DNA from: Patagioenas fasciata
Lineage: Eukaryota; Chordata; Aves; Columbiformes; Columbidae
Length of the DNA stretch: 64,000 nucleotides
NCBI RefSeq assembly: GCF_037038585.1
Contig: NC_092524.1
Span: 42,418,001-42,482,000 of the forward strand
Reading direction: 5' to 3'
Shown: one piece after another, positions 51,401 through 63,996 of the stretch
How the letters are laid out: each line of letters starts with the position of its first letter
Position numbering within the stretch: position 1 is the first letter of the stretch
Position numbers and translations under genes: made by a program
Notes under the pieces: model-generated
What the model was told of the DNA's origin: nothing
The model's database searches: none
Seen by the model: the letters and a program-made list of their open reading frames with translations, nothing else

Positions 51401-53157
51401 TTCTGAAATAGCTGTTTCTGCAGCATTCACACAGCCATAGTTTAAGCTGTGTCAGCAGTTTCATTATGAATTTGGTCTTGAAAGTGGTTTGTAGTTGATC
51501 ATAAAAATAACTATGCAACTTAAGAGTAATTTTTCTTTTATTATAAAAGTATTATGTTTTTCCTAGAATAAGATTAAAAATGAAGTATTGAGTCCTTAAG
51601 AATTTATAAAATTATATAAAAAATGAGATTAGCCTATTGTTAGCACTGACAATGGCAATGTGATGCCAACTTTCTCCTTTTGTTTTAATAACATCAATGT
51701 GTACTGGCAATGTGAAGAGCTGATATCTGCTACATCTCTTGAAGGGTTCAGGATATGTCTATCTGGGGATGGCAATAAGTAGGTAATGACATACCTTTCT
51801 TTTTTTCCATGTTTTAACAATAGTGTTGATGTGGTACATTGTAATGGTATTGCTATAAGAGGAATTATGGTGATTGCTGGGGTTTTAGATAGTCAGTGGA
51901 GATGTTTTAGCACTCCTAGTGGACCTGCTGCTTGTGCCAGCTTTGACATAACTCAAGGGAAATTATAAGGAACAAATCAAATAGCACATTATAAAAACTA
52001 TTAGCTTTCACTTTACTTAATACAGTACAGGATGTGCACTTAAAAATGACATTTTTCATTATAATTTTGGGCAAATGGAGAAATCTACTGTCAACTTCTT
52101 TTCCAATCAACACCTAGATGGGCACTTGAACAGGTGTCAGTTCTTTCATCTTGAAAAAAGCTCATGTTGTTACCCTGGATAGTACAGGTCATGAGAACTC
52201 AGATCCACACATTCGGAGGTTAGAGACTGAGCAAGTTAGCTGCAGAGCCTGTCTGGTCTTGACTTGAGGTCACTCACCAGCCTGCAGAGATTGCAGAGCT
52301 GTCTCCGTTGGCCAGGGATCATTTTCTTTTCTCACAGTTGACAAGGTCTAGTAATGTGGATTACTAAATCCACTGTGCCTCAAATAGTGGGTATACTGAA
52401 CTTTGTGGAATCTCCTGTCCTTTGATGGAGACTTTGAGTTCTCCCTCTGTTGGTCTGAGGAACTTAGATTTCTCTTTGGCTCTTTTTGCAGTGGGGAACC
52501 TCTACTCCCATGAAACAGTACAGCAAATAGGTAAGAAGAAGAAAGATCCAGAGGTGTTCTACCCTCAAACATATCCCAGTAGGTATTGCTAGAAGAGAGG
52601 ATAATTTATTTGTCTGTTTTCAGGCAGGCTTCACTCACGGGAGGTTATTACTGACCACCATTAGCATTCTGGCTGAGTAACAATGAACTAAGGACTTCAG
52701 AAGAGCCAGTCTGTGAAAGATAAATGGAGAGGAACATCCATTTTAAAATAGAATGATGCCTGTAACACACAACTTGACAATAGTTGGTGCATTTGGAATT
52801 AAATCTTTGTGTAGAGTAGTTCCAATTTTGTGTTTCATGCATACTGCAGAAGCAGGCACAGGTTCAGCAGAAGGGAGGATAACAGGTTATGAATTACTTT
52901 ATTTGATTATCTTCTTCAAAAGATCTCCATAATCTTACATTGTCATATTTTATTTTGTAAAAATGTAAATGTAAAAGTGTAGCTATATGAGATTTGGTAC
53001 ATGTAGGATCAGCATTTCAGAATATCCAGCCAAGGATAGAGCTGCAACTTCACCTTTTTGTTTCCAGGCCAAACGGTGTCCCTGCCATCAAATACATTCT
53101 CCACTAGTAATGGACTAACTGCAGTCTACACCACTATTTTAGAATCTCCCTTGCTCT

Positions 53158-53230
53158 GTGTTTGTTTTTTGGTTTTGTTTTCTGTTTGGTTGGTTGGGTT
53201 TTGTTGTTTTGTTTGTTTTTGTTTGTTTTT
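53158..53230 (+). repeat. T/G-rich (GTTT)n simple repeat
   Basis: TTTG, GGTT and TTTTTG units form the complement-strand version of the A/C-rich repeats at 21976 and 33540. Confidence 0.93.
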
Positions 53231-54786
53231 CTAAATAAATACACCCAAGCATTAACCCAAAGGTATAGTAGCTATTAATTCCTAAAGAGCACTATTTTAT
53301 TTATTTTTTTTTAATATAAGTTATTCTCCAGGCAACTAAATAAATGTAAATTAAGCTAAATCCATGTTTGATATTTTAAGCATATCTGTTGGTTGCATCT
53401 CTATTAGTCTGTGCTAAAAGCAACACCTCTGGTGCAAGGTGTGAAAAAACCCTCAAAGCTCTAATAGTATTGTTGTAAGCAATATGAGATGAATCTCAGA
53501 AATTCTTCCCTATATCAGCCGAAGATCCCAGTAAAACACATAGTTTACGATATTAATAGATTGTTATAACATAAAGTACACTAACTCTGTGGCTTTAGCT
53601 GAACTGTGTTATAACCTGTACTGTGGGACCATGTTCTACCATCATCTGCCATGGTTTGTCTTCATTTGTGGATGGACAGCAGCTTATAGATCTAGCAGAA
53701 TCTCATGCACCTGATACTTGATTACTCTTGCTATATGAATTCCAACAGCTGTATTTTGGCTGTATGTTCTTAGCAATTTAATTATATTTAAAATCTGGTT
53801 AATAGTGTAGTAAATAACTAGTATTGCTACAAAATTGCGTTCTGAAGGTAATGGGATTGAATTTCAACACAAGTTGACACTCAATTAAAATTTCCATATA
53901 TCTAGTGAATTAGCCAGTTCTTGGCTGCTATATTAAGGTGGATGTCTTCGTGCTTAACTGAACACTGAGCAAGACAGGCAAAATGCATAATAAAGCCAAA
54001 TCAAGACTTAATATACCCACTGTAATTTTTAGTGTCTGTATCAAGTAGTAAGTTTGCAGAACAAACCCAGAGATGTGGGTTAAAAAAATAAGAAGTAATC
54101 AGTATTTAAACAAGATTCCTATATATTTAGATCAACAAAGCTTAGGGGAAAGAAAAAAAAAAAGGGAGAGAAGCCTTTAAAACTTCGTACTGAATTACTG
54201 CCATCAGCTAGTAGATCCATGGGGCTTGTTCGGCTAAAAGCCACAACAGACTTTGTAATGCAATGATGTAATCTTGGCTTTGTGTCATTTATATTCAACC
54301 TAAAAAAACAATTTTCCTGAATAGACAGGCTGACAACAATATTGTTCACTGTTGGTTTTTATTTGGATTGTTTCCAAATGGTTCATATGCCTCCACAGCA
54401 ACACCCCATGCCCACATAAGTTTTTACTCTGAATTCCGAAGTATCCCCTTTTTCCTCGCATTTTATTTTGCTTTTAAAGTCGCAGCTATGTTTGTGAAAC
54501 TAACCAGCTCGGCCACAAAATTAGGATGTATCTTGCAGAGTGCATTCATTTTACTTTTTGCATATTTTTCCCGAGGTCATGTCAAGGTTAGTTTGAATTC
54601 CATCCTACATTAAGACTTCTTTCACAGCTATTTAGCTCTGCAGCCTACTCCCCGCTGGGGTCTGCCCCTTGGGCACGTCAAAGCTTCAGACCTGACAAAT
54701 CACACACAGATGAAGCTGTACAGTTTTTTAAACAGTTTCATCAGGAACGAGTTTTTTGTTGGTTTTTTTTTCCCTTTACACTACGC

Positions 54787-54790
<4 letters not shown>

Positions 54791-54818
<28 letters not shown>
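54791..54818 (+). repeat. Poly(T) tract, 28 bases
   Basis: This is the longest homopolymer in the window. Other runs of 16-21 bases are T at 840-860, 4337-4353, 29721-29738 and 61790-61809, and A at 4696-4711, 5939-5959, 7103-7118 and 13384-13404. None carries an attached SINE body that I can see. Confidence 0.95.
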
Positions 54819-54822
<4 letters not shown>

Positions 54823-56999
54823 CCACTGGAGTTTATTCTGTGAATTGCAATATCCTGAAGACTGAATTCCGTATGGAAAATTCCCTTGCACAAGTGAGTT
54901 GTAAAATAGAAATGGCATTGTATAGTACGTGCCACTCACAGCCTCCCAGAAAAGGAAAGTACTTCAGATCCTCTTAATTAGTAACAAGCTATAGCTCTTT
55001 GTCTAAAAACTGTAATTGTAGTATTAATATTTATTTGCACAGAAGAGCCTAAAACTATAAAGGCTGATAAATATTCTAAATTTATCATTCATATTGTGAA
55101 CCTGCTAGTTATCCAGGAAAGCTGTTAGTTGCTCACAGGAATAAACTTCTGTCATCCTTGAGATTACTCAGATGAGTAAATGTTCATCGGTGTCAAGAAA
55201 TGACGCTGTGCTTCAGCAGCAATCCTTATGGGACTTGGGAAATTTTAAGTGGGTGTATATGTGTATATATATAATTAGCTTCACAGCTATATGCAGGGCT
55301 TTCACCACCTACATTCATCCACAGACACACACCCCTGTGTATATGTCGCTGAACAAAAAACACTTTGAAGTGTGTAATGCAGCTTGTGGGTGAAAATACA
55401 TTTTCTAAAATTTTTAGCTGTAGACTGCTGTCTGTGTTTTAGCATTTTGTGAAACTAATGGTGCAACACCATTTCCCATTTAATTGCTGAAGTTAAAATG
55501 CTTGTCTGCTAATGAGTGTATTAGCAAACAATATACCCTTAACAAGCTTAAGCAGCTCAGGATTTTAAAAAGCAGCTTACTGTCCTCCTCATTTTTATAA
55601 GACAAAATGTACTGACTTCTACAAATTGCTTGATCGACTGATGAAGTACTATAATTATAGTTGTATTGCAGTTTTGACAAAGCCACAATAACAGACTGTA
55701 GTTCAGTCCCCACTCCAGGCACACAACTCTTTGCATTACAAAACCCAGTTTTACTGGTCTAATTCTTACTGAGAACAAAAGGCACCTGGAGATGTTAACT
55801 ATATACTAAAAGAAAACTTGGAATCTCGGAAATAATAATATTGAAGCATGACTTTTCTTCTCACAGTTAGTTCATTGGGAATGGTATCTAATGAAGAGTT
55901 GTCTAAAGGCTAGCTTGTTTGGAACTAATTAAAGACAGATATCCTAAATAGAAAAAGGATCATGGGAATTACATTAGGTGTCTGGAGACTTGTTATTCTT
56001 TTGGTACTCTGAGTAGGTTGTGGAAGTTGTTAGAGATTCAAGAAATAAGGAAAGCTAATAAAAAGTTCTATTTTTCTGGTTATTGGCCAACTATTGTATT
56101 TTTGTTTGCAATAAGATTTGTGCCAACAGGCTAGGGGCTTGAATAAAACATTTAAACATTTGTGCATTAACACATTATGGTGAAAAGAGAGTCTTGTGCT
56201 TTCACTCAGTGCATTTCAGCCTTCAATTAATGTGAAAGCACTACAATGCCTATGCAACTTCTCTTGCCTAGTGGTGCACCATTTATCATTGCAGTTTTAC
56301 ATTGACCTTGACACCCACTTCATTAGAATAAAGATTGTCTACCATTTAGGTTACATTGTTCCTCTGCACAGAGACCCCATGCAAATTTCTGTTCAGATAG
56401 AAGAGCTGTGAGCCTGTCAGAGGTCATCTGCATTAAATGATTGCAGCTATTTTCCAACTGCTTCTTTTCATTCTACTCAATTCAGGCTAGGAGGATCAAT
56501 CAAGCCCTCTGCCTGAAACAGTGGGACTGCTGGGAATATAACTGTTTTTGGTAGTAGTGGATATGCCCTAAACAGTATTAAATATTTAATATAAATTCAT
56601 TAAAGGGCATACAACGTCTTCAAAAAGATATTACATTTATAGTAAAATTTAAAGGGTTGGGATCACCTTCCTTAAAAAAAGGCAGAACAATGGGTACCAA
56701 GTGCATATTTTTTTAATGTAGGCAAAATTTAGTTCACGAAGTTACTTAATATTTCTTTCAATGTGTTTATTTCTGTAGTTGCCACAGAAAGGAATACCTC
56801 GCACAAGTGTAATCCACATTTGCTAGTTTCTGAAAAGAGCAAGCAAGGTGTTTGCAGGGGTTTAAGGCAAAGTGCTGAGATTTGTTTTGTTTTACAGGCA
56901 TACACCCATATGCACATGCACTCTCACACAAATACATATCCTACTAGTGTGCTTATTTGTAGGGGAAAAAGGCAAATGGAAATAAGTTAGCACTCTCCT

Positions 57000-57450
57000 T
57001 CTTGAGTTTTCTGAGTGATATAATTAGAATTAAATTATTAATGGGAGATACTTTAAAAAGATTGTTTTATGATCTTCTATTAGAGAATTTGCAATTCATT
57101 TTAATATTTGTAGTTTCATTTATATTAAAGATAATGCAATCTACGTCCAATTAACAATACATAGCCAATGTAATGTGATTTCCAGATCATGCAAATGGAA
57201 TAAACTAGAAGAGGAAAAACTGATTCTTAACCTCAGATGTAATTTGCTGTGTGAGTTCTGGCAATTTTAAATGACATTGCACTTTTTAATTTTTCCAAAG
57301 GCTCAGCAGCAAATTTATCCCAATCAAAAAAGCCTATTATTAATTTACAAGGACAATTGTAGGAGTCTTTATAATTTCCCTGTGCAATTATTTGCCATAA
57401 ATTGCTAATAGTGAAATACATGAAGTTTGCAAGAAACAGCAACTGCTATT
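57000..57450. promoter_or_regulatory. TAAT-dense block with octamer, candidate conserved element
   Basis: The block includes TAATTA (57021-57026), ATTAAATTATTAAT (57029-57042), a perfect octamer ATGCAAAT at 57189-57196, and repeated TTAAT or AATTG-type sites up to 57410. There is no repeat signature. It resembles ancient vertebrate non-coding elements of neural genes, judged by eye only. Confidence 0.3.
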
Positions 57451-57819
57451 TATCTAGACAGATCACTCAGCCCAGATCTGTTGTCCTGAGGTTCTAGTGC
57501 TATTGACAGTGTAAGAAATATAACCAGGCTGGATGGTTTCTAAAATGTTTCACACTGATAGTACCAAAAAGGTAGAAGCATTAAGATCTATTGTGAACGG
57601 TAGGCTGGCCTCTAGCAGATTCCTTCACTTTGCTTGTATACAGCTGAGCTTTGGGCCCTGGACTTTGGAATAAAAAGACTCTTTGTTCATCACTGAATGG
57701 CATTAGGCATGGGCTTTCTAAGGGGCCACCATGAAGCCTAGCATGAAGAGTGCAAACATTATCCAGAAAGCAAAGTGAGTGTGTGAAGAGATGATGGACA
57801 AATACTGCTACATGTGCAT

Positions 57820-57861
57820 TTATATATATATATGTATATATAAAAATATATATAACATATT
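57820..57861. repeat. Interrupted TA-rich repeat
   Basis: TA runs broken by TG and AAA interruptions. Confidence 0.85.
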
Positions 57862-60259
57862 TGGTGAATTTGGTTGCAGCGTATTCTTTATTTAACTTTA
57901 TGTATGTAGTATATTTTGCAAATGTGTGCCAACAATAACTGTGAATGCACATACAGACACTGAACACGTGTGTGTCTATGTATTTGTGTCTGCAGCAGTT
58001 GAAACACTCCAAAAGGCAAGTTTTTAAAATTTAAAGATCCAGTCCAGGTAAAGCAATAATCTCAGGTCACTCAGTCCTGATCTCAGTTGTGTGTCACAGA
58101 GTGCCGTTTGGCTGAAGATACTTTATTAGTATGTGAATGATGGAATGCAGAACATCTACAAATAGCACACCCATATTCCAATAATGGAGAAAGTTCACTG
58201 GCTTTATTCTTCTGTACTTCGTAGCCATAGCTCCACTGTGTGTTCAGCATGTCTAGTCTCTTTTCACTATAACCAACAGAAGCACCATACGAAAGTCTTA
58301 CAATGGATGTCTTAATCTCTCTGTGTGCTTTTAGAGCATTATTTTGAATTCCATCATGCAGGCTTTTTTTTTCTTCTTTCCTCTTCTGAAGTTTTATTAC
58401 AACAACAGAATTCCCAGGGAGCTTTAGGGGCTAGGTTCGCATAATATTGCCCTAAAGTTTTGCTCGAGGGGTGGAATCTGCTCCCTGGTCCTGATCATCT
58501 TTTTGTGGTGTTTCTCTTTCTGAAAGATGCAGTGCACAGTCTTACAGAGTTGTTAACTGTGTACAGATTTTTGTATTGTTTACCAGACAGTGCACATCTA
58601 CGAACCTTTCATGATGATTTCTTTCTCTGACCTCTCAGTGACTAGGCATCTTGTTCCTTAACACTGAGGGAGGCTGAAAAATGCTTGAGTTGCTCAATGT
58701 GTGCCTTCTATACCAGTTTCAAAATGGCTTATTCTTCTGGTTTCCATGGTGACAATTAACACTGTTACAAGGCATTGTTCCAGTCTCCACTTGGGCAGAA
58801 TTTTTGGGTGTGATTTTTTGCAGAAAAAATGTTTCATATAATTTTTTAAAGAAAAAGGAAAAAAGGGACAAAAAAGAAAGGCGCAGTTTAGTATAAAGTG
58901 TCAAAAAATGTGTCTCAATCAAGCCTGTCTGGATTTCCTAGAATATTTTTATCAGGGGAAGTAAGGTTTTAACTTGCTTTTTTTTTGGAATTCAACTTCT
59001 CATCGTTTAAATATTTTTGCCAAAACTTATTCACAGACAAATGCTACTGCCTTTTTAAAAATTCCACTATTTTTCCTTTGAGAAATACAGGTTTTATTGA
59101 GTGAGAAGGTATAAAAAGCCAAAATTCTTTAATTTAACAATGTTTCCAATTTCTTTTGAGTGGCTTCAGAAACACAAAACCAGCCATGCATACACACAGC
59201 TAATCATGCTGTAAATATTTTACAGTTTTTCCAGTACGTTCTTTGGCATTTTCCCCCCCAGTTTTTTAATATGACAGTTGTTGTGGGAAATGAAATATTG
59301 CTCATTTACTTATTTTTGTGGCTGTTGTGAGAAACTTGTGACTTTAACTTTCTGAATCTCATTTTTGTCTATTAAACAGTGATCTATATCATAGCATCCA
59401 CAGACTGTCACAATGGAGCAGCCTTTGCTCACTTAAAGCTGAGGAAAGAATGAATCTGAAGATTAAATTATCTTCTCACCACAGGATTAAGTAGTCCTAC
59501 CAGATAGGGTTGTGCAGCACTGATAGAGCTGGTAGCTAATTTTTCCATGCAACTGCTTAGAGTGTAGGTGTTTAATGGATTAAAAAATAGCATTAGCAAT
59601 AGCATCTCGTGCTATCAGTTCTCAAACTGTGCCTCCTGTACATTAAGCTCTTCCCTTAACTTAAAATACGGACTGCATGTTAAATATCCAGAAGTGAAAC
59701 AATACTGACTCACAGTCACATACCAATACATCTAAAAATGAACTGAATTCTTTCATCTTTTACAGCATAATGCATTTTCTGTCAATCAGCACTTTCAACA
59801 TGCTTGTTTATACAGTAGGTTACCGGTGACAAAGACAAAGCCCATACACAAAATCTGGCTTATTTATTTTTTTAATGTAATAATGTTTTATAACGTGTCA
59901 CACTATTTGGATTATGCTGCACTGAATTATTCTATCTATTCCAAAATTAAATTAAACATCTTCCATTTCTATGTTAACAAGAGCATTGTAGTTATGAAAG
60001 ACACAATGTATTTTATGTCTCCACCGGTCCTGCATCATCCAGGAGCATCCCCAGCCTCAGTCCAGGCAGCAGCAGCTGCCAGCCTGGGAGAAGTGACGGG
60101 GATGACTGAGCTGTGCCTGCACCAGTGTCACACAGCTAGAGGACTCCCTCAGTCTATTAATTCGCTTGACAAAAGAAAGGGAGTTGCACGAACTGGATTT
60201 CAGTGCCTAGCAAATTGGACTCTGGATTCCCCTTGATATTACATGTACTTATGGAAATA

Positions 60260-60364
60260 ATTATGCAAATCCTTTTCAGCTATATCATCTTTAAATAGAA
60301 ATCAGATTACATAAAGAAGATTGTAATCTCCTACAGTAATCATTCTAGCTGAAAAGGCAATAAT
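60260..60364. repeat. Nested inverted repeat of about 100 bp
   Basis: A perfect 12-bp outer stem pairs CCTTTTCAGCTA (60271-60282) with TAGCTGAAAAGG (60346-60357). Inside it a 7-bp stem pairs AGATTAC (60304-60310) with GTAATCT (60323-60329). Outside it ATTAT (60260-60264) can pair with ATAAT (60360-60364) across small bulges. An octamer ATGCAAAT (60263-60270) abuts the left arm. It could be an RNA hairpin, an old inverted-repeat transposon fragment or a binding-site palindrome. Confidence 0.75.
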
Positions 60365-61664
60365 ACAGGACCGAGAGGCAAACTTGTTGAACGTTTTAGT
60401 CCAATAAAGTGATGTTGCCTCTTGGCAGATCCAGTTCCCTCAGGCCAGACCTGGTTGATACCTATCCTTGTACTTTTCTAAAACCTTAGCTGCTGTACAG
60501 TGAGTGTCAAAAGGCAAGTTCTTTGTAAACAATTCCTTGTTTTTTACTATGCATATTCATGTAATTTTGGATACGCAGACACCTGATCAAGTGTTCATTA
60601 ATAGTGAGAAATGGTTTAAATCACCTCATTTAAAACATTTGCTCCATGATCCACAAATGACTAATATTTGCTGAAGTTTACATAATATAAATGATGTGCA
60701 TGTGTTGTGTAAATGAGAGATTAAAATATGAAACTAACAATATGCAAACATATGCATGGAAATGCTGAGGACCTGTTAGCTGAAACAGTGATTTCACACC
60801 TTTATTATTTTCTTTAAGCTGTCTCCAATTGTATTTTTGCTTTGTTTTCCTACAGAGCATGTTCTTGGATCTGGAAAAGGCACCCATGTTTTAAACATTC
60901 CTTATTCTAGTTTAATTTTTTTATACTTAGCCCAGTTAATAACATTTTCAGTATGGGCTGCTATAACAGTTTTCTTGGCCGAATTTAAAGCAAAAAAAAG
61001 CTTAATGTTTGCGTGCAATTTGCTAATAGCTATGCACAATTTATATATATCTTGTAAAGACCTTTGCAAGAATATGTGCTGAACTCTCCTCTTTGAGTAA
61101 ATGCTGCATTTTTGTCCATATCAGAAGTTCTGTTTCTATGAGTGTTTTATACATAAGAGGGAGAAGGAATTAGCTTAACTCATTGTAGGGTATGTATGTG
61201 AATGAATGCCTGTGTGTTAAATTTTATTTTTTTATTTACTGTACCAGGTACTAAAACATAATTAATCACTGTAAAAACTATTATATTTAATACTTAATTG
61301 GGGTTTTTAGAGGTTACGGGTTTTAAAGAGATTTATTTGCCCATTGATCTGCGGATCAGAATACATTTTCAACAGAGTACTAATACACAGTTAAAATATT
61401 TAGCAAGTTAAATTAATGTAATTTGGAAAGAAGCTTCTGATTTTCTTCCTGTTTTCTTGGTCTTTTTTTTCTTTTTTCTTGACAATAAATAACAGTACAG
61501 GACATAAAAGGTAGTTTCAGCTTGAAGAAACTATTGGTCTGCATGAGCATTGTGGCTGTTGTCATTTGTGTGCCGTTTCACTGTTCCTGTTGGTTGATGC
61601 AATAAAAATCAAGTGACTGGTATTGTGTGGTAAGGGAGTTATGTCTAATTGGTTTTTTTTAAGG

Positions 61665-61700
61665 TGAAACACTCATGTTTTCATGTGTAATAGTGTTTCA
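61665..61700. repeat. Perfect 9-bp inverted repeat
   Basis: TGAAACACT (61665-61673) pairs with AGTGTTTCA (61692-61700) around an 18-base loop. It lies about 500 bp before the third AKAP6 exon. No function is evident. Confidence 0.6.
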
Positions 61701-61917
61701 GGCCAATATATGAGACAGAATCCACAATGAGAGACTGAGAAGAAATAAACTCTACAGGAAACATCATTAGGAAATTATTTAATTATTCCTTTTTTTTTTT
61801 TTTTTTTTTCCAACGGAGAGCCTCAGTGTTACTTGCTGAAGTAGTGTATTTGAAAAATAAGATACCATTGACTCAAACAAGACAAGGGCAGAACAAGGTT
61901 CAGATGAAGAGGCTGTT

Positions 61918-61969
61918 AGTGAATATTACTGCACAAGTGAATATTGTGAATGAGTGAATATTACTATAC
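61918..61969 (+). repeat. Three imperfect tandem copies of a ~17-bp unit
   Basis: AGTGAATATTACTGCACA, AGTGAATATTGTGAATG and AGTGAATATTACTATAC follow one another. It is a small minisatellite-like array 230 bp before the third AKAP6 exon. Confidence 0.75.
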
Positions 61970-62195
61970 GTAATCAATCGCTAGCTGCCTGCATAGATAC
62001 GTCACCCAGAAGGCTACGTGCTTTGTACCTAAGTCTCTTATGCTGCATCATGAGAGGATTGTGTGCTTAAAAAAAAAATTAAAAATGGCATCGTAAGCAT
62101 GATCATAAGTAGGCACATAGAATTAAAGTTGCATTTTTTTTTTATAGAGAAAACTGTTCACAGTAGCTAATATTGTCTATTTCTTTTCATTCTAG

Positions 62196-62342
62196 AGATA
62201 CAATGTAGAAATGTCAATCAGGCACCCGAAAAAGATGGAACTGCTTAGTAAGGTTGAAGCTCTGAAGAAAAGTGGTGTTTTACTACCAAATGATCTCCTT
62301 GAAAAAGTGGATTCAATTAATGAAAAATGGGAACTGCTTGTG
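62196..62342 (+). CDS. AKAP6: AKAP6 internal exon (third), end of a spectrin-like repeat
   Basis: This exon gives 49 in-phase codons, beginning RYNVEMSIRHPKKMEL and ending INEKWELLV. LLSKVEALKKSGV and NDLLEKVDSINEKWELL look like the closing helices of a spectrin repeat, with the conserved helix-C tryptophan in EKWELL. The acceptor is TTTCTTTTCATTCTAG and a branch-point candidate (GCTAAT) lies about 26 bases upstream. I chose the donor GTG|GTATTTG. It has a G at -1 and keeps the expected exon length, but the last codon becomes Val where I recall Gly in mammals. The alternative donor CTT|GTGGTA would end the exon at 62339 and drop that codon, but its -1 base is T. The open frame continues past the donor to about 62396, so length alone does not decide the boundary. 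Confidence 0.92.
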
Positions 62343-63071
62343 GTATTTGCATTTTTATTACTGTTTGTGGGTTATGTGTACATTTTTGTGTGTTGAAGTA
62401 CACTGTCTGTCTGATTTCTAATTTGAGGCACAAATATCTCTCTATTTCAATTCACCATGTACATTTCAAACAAGCTACTCATGCTATCATAAAAACTCCA
62501 TAGTATTTTCCTCTTCTGTTGATTTTTTTTTTTTATTCCATGCTTTTCTCCTGTCTGACTTTAATAATTTTGGTTCTTTAATACATAAAAAATGTAAGTA
62601 AAATATGCCATGTATTACGGGTATGCACCAAGTCAACTATAATGCAGTATATCTGATATACACTGACTGTCATGCTTGAGTGAATGTTAATAGAATTTAT
62701 TCTGAAGGTACATGTTAGAGACATCTACTGTTTAACTATTTACTATACCCTTAAGATGAAAAGTGGGGTTGTCACTGCATATTTCAGGTCACACTGATGG
62801 CTCAAAAACAAATATGCAAATTCAGTACAAAGCTGAATACCTGAAGCTCAGAATACAGCCAGGATATGTTTCATGCTGCTATATTCAGCTCACTTTTGAC
62901 AAAAGCCAAAAAAGTTTCATGTAATTCATTTCACGCTATGATGGGCTGGGTCTCAGCCAAAGAGTGAGATACAAGAATCTGGCAAAAAAAGCAATATAGT
63001 GATTCTGTTACCCAGAGACCAGTGATGGCACCGTGCAGGAGACACTATTGTCCTATTGTTGTAAAACAGCT

Positions 63072-63088
63072 GAGAGAGAGAGAGAGAG
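63072..63088 (+). repeat. (GA)n simple repeat
   Basis: About eight GA units. Confidence 0.9.
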
Positions 63089-63964
63089 GTCAAACTATAT
63101 ATTTTTCCATCCACTTCTCTCCTTAATTGCCTTCACTTCAAATCAAGGGTAAGATAAATTTATAAATTACTTTAAATGATTAATTATAGATGTGTGATAT
63201 TAGTAATACAGTTACATTGCATAATTTTGCATGCTATTATCTTATTTTAAAAAGCATTTCTGATATATTACGAGTAAGCTATACATGCAGCCTGCCAACA
63301 GTATTTTAAACACTGGCTTGTGTCACTTTAGCTTGCTTGGTAACGCAATAGCCATTTTACAGAGGGTGGGGTTTTTTTAGTTCAGCACATTTGTTTCTAA
63401 TCGCTTGATTCTCTAAATGTGCAAGTTGTCAGAAAATGTTAAAAGTTGTCTTATGACTAGTGAGCTTATTCCTTTTTAATTTTAGTCTGTAGCATCACCC
63501 CAAACATTTTTAAAATATTTGAACATCAATAATTTAGTTATAAAAATGAGACTTACTAAGCTATTGTTTACATCTGATCATGACAACTTGTATTTCTAAA
63601 ATAAATTCAGTTTCAAGCCTTACACTAATGACTTTCAATGTATTTAATCAGACTAATTCAGTTATACTGATTAGAGCTGGTAGGACATAAAACTATGACA
63701 TAAGTAAATGATCATAATTCTAAAAATCTAGAAAAACTCTGTCTTGAAAAAAAATTAAGCCCTACACTTCTCAGTGTGTTAAAATCAAAATATACCTCTG
63801 GATCAAGTTTTGTCATTAATGTCAGCATTTACAGAAAAATAAAATATAACTATTACAGTTTTCCTGCTAAATGCAATTTCATGAATAATAAGCAGAGTTT
63901 GATAGAGTTTTGTTAAATTTAATAAAAACCTCTGCAGAAACCAACGGCACTAGGCATACTGTTT

Positions 63965-63996
63965 TAATTGGCATGATTACGTTGTAATTGGCATGA
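63965..63996 (+). repeat. 12-bp direct repeat with 20-bp period at the window end
   Basis: TAATTGGCATGA occurs at 63965-63976 and again at 63985-63996. More copies could lie beyond the window. Confidence 0.7.

Larger units (their letters stand above)
31315..62195 (+). other. AKAP6: AKAP6 long intron between the second and third visible exons
   Basis: This intron is 30,881 bp with GT...AG ends. Landmarks are an antisense open frame at 31341-31937, A/C-rich and T/G-rich simple repeats (33540, 48463, 53158), a 23-bp tandem duplication at 33745-33790, a CpG-rich patch at 35590-35737, a CR1 tail at 39586-39778, a TATC microsatellite at 40543-40589, a pyrimidine/purine inverted repeat at 41881-41953, an A-skewed block at about 42470-44550, TAAT-rich sequence at 57000-57450 and a nested inverted repeat at 60260-60364. 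The stretches 44.6-53.1 and 53.3-56.9 kb show nothing beyond unique AT-rich sequence and homopolymer runs. Confidence 0.9.
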
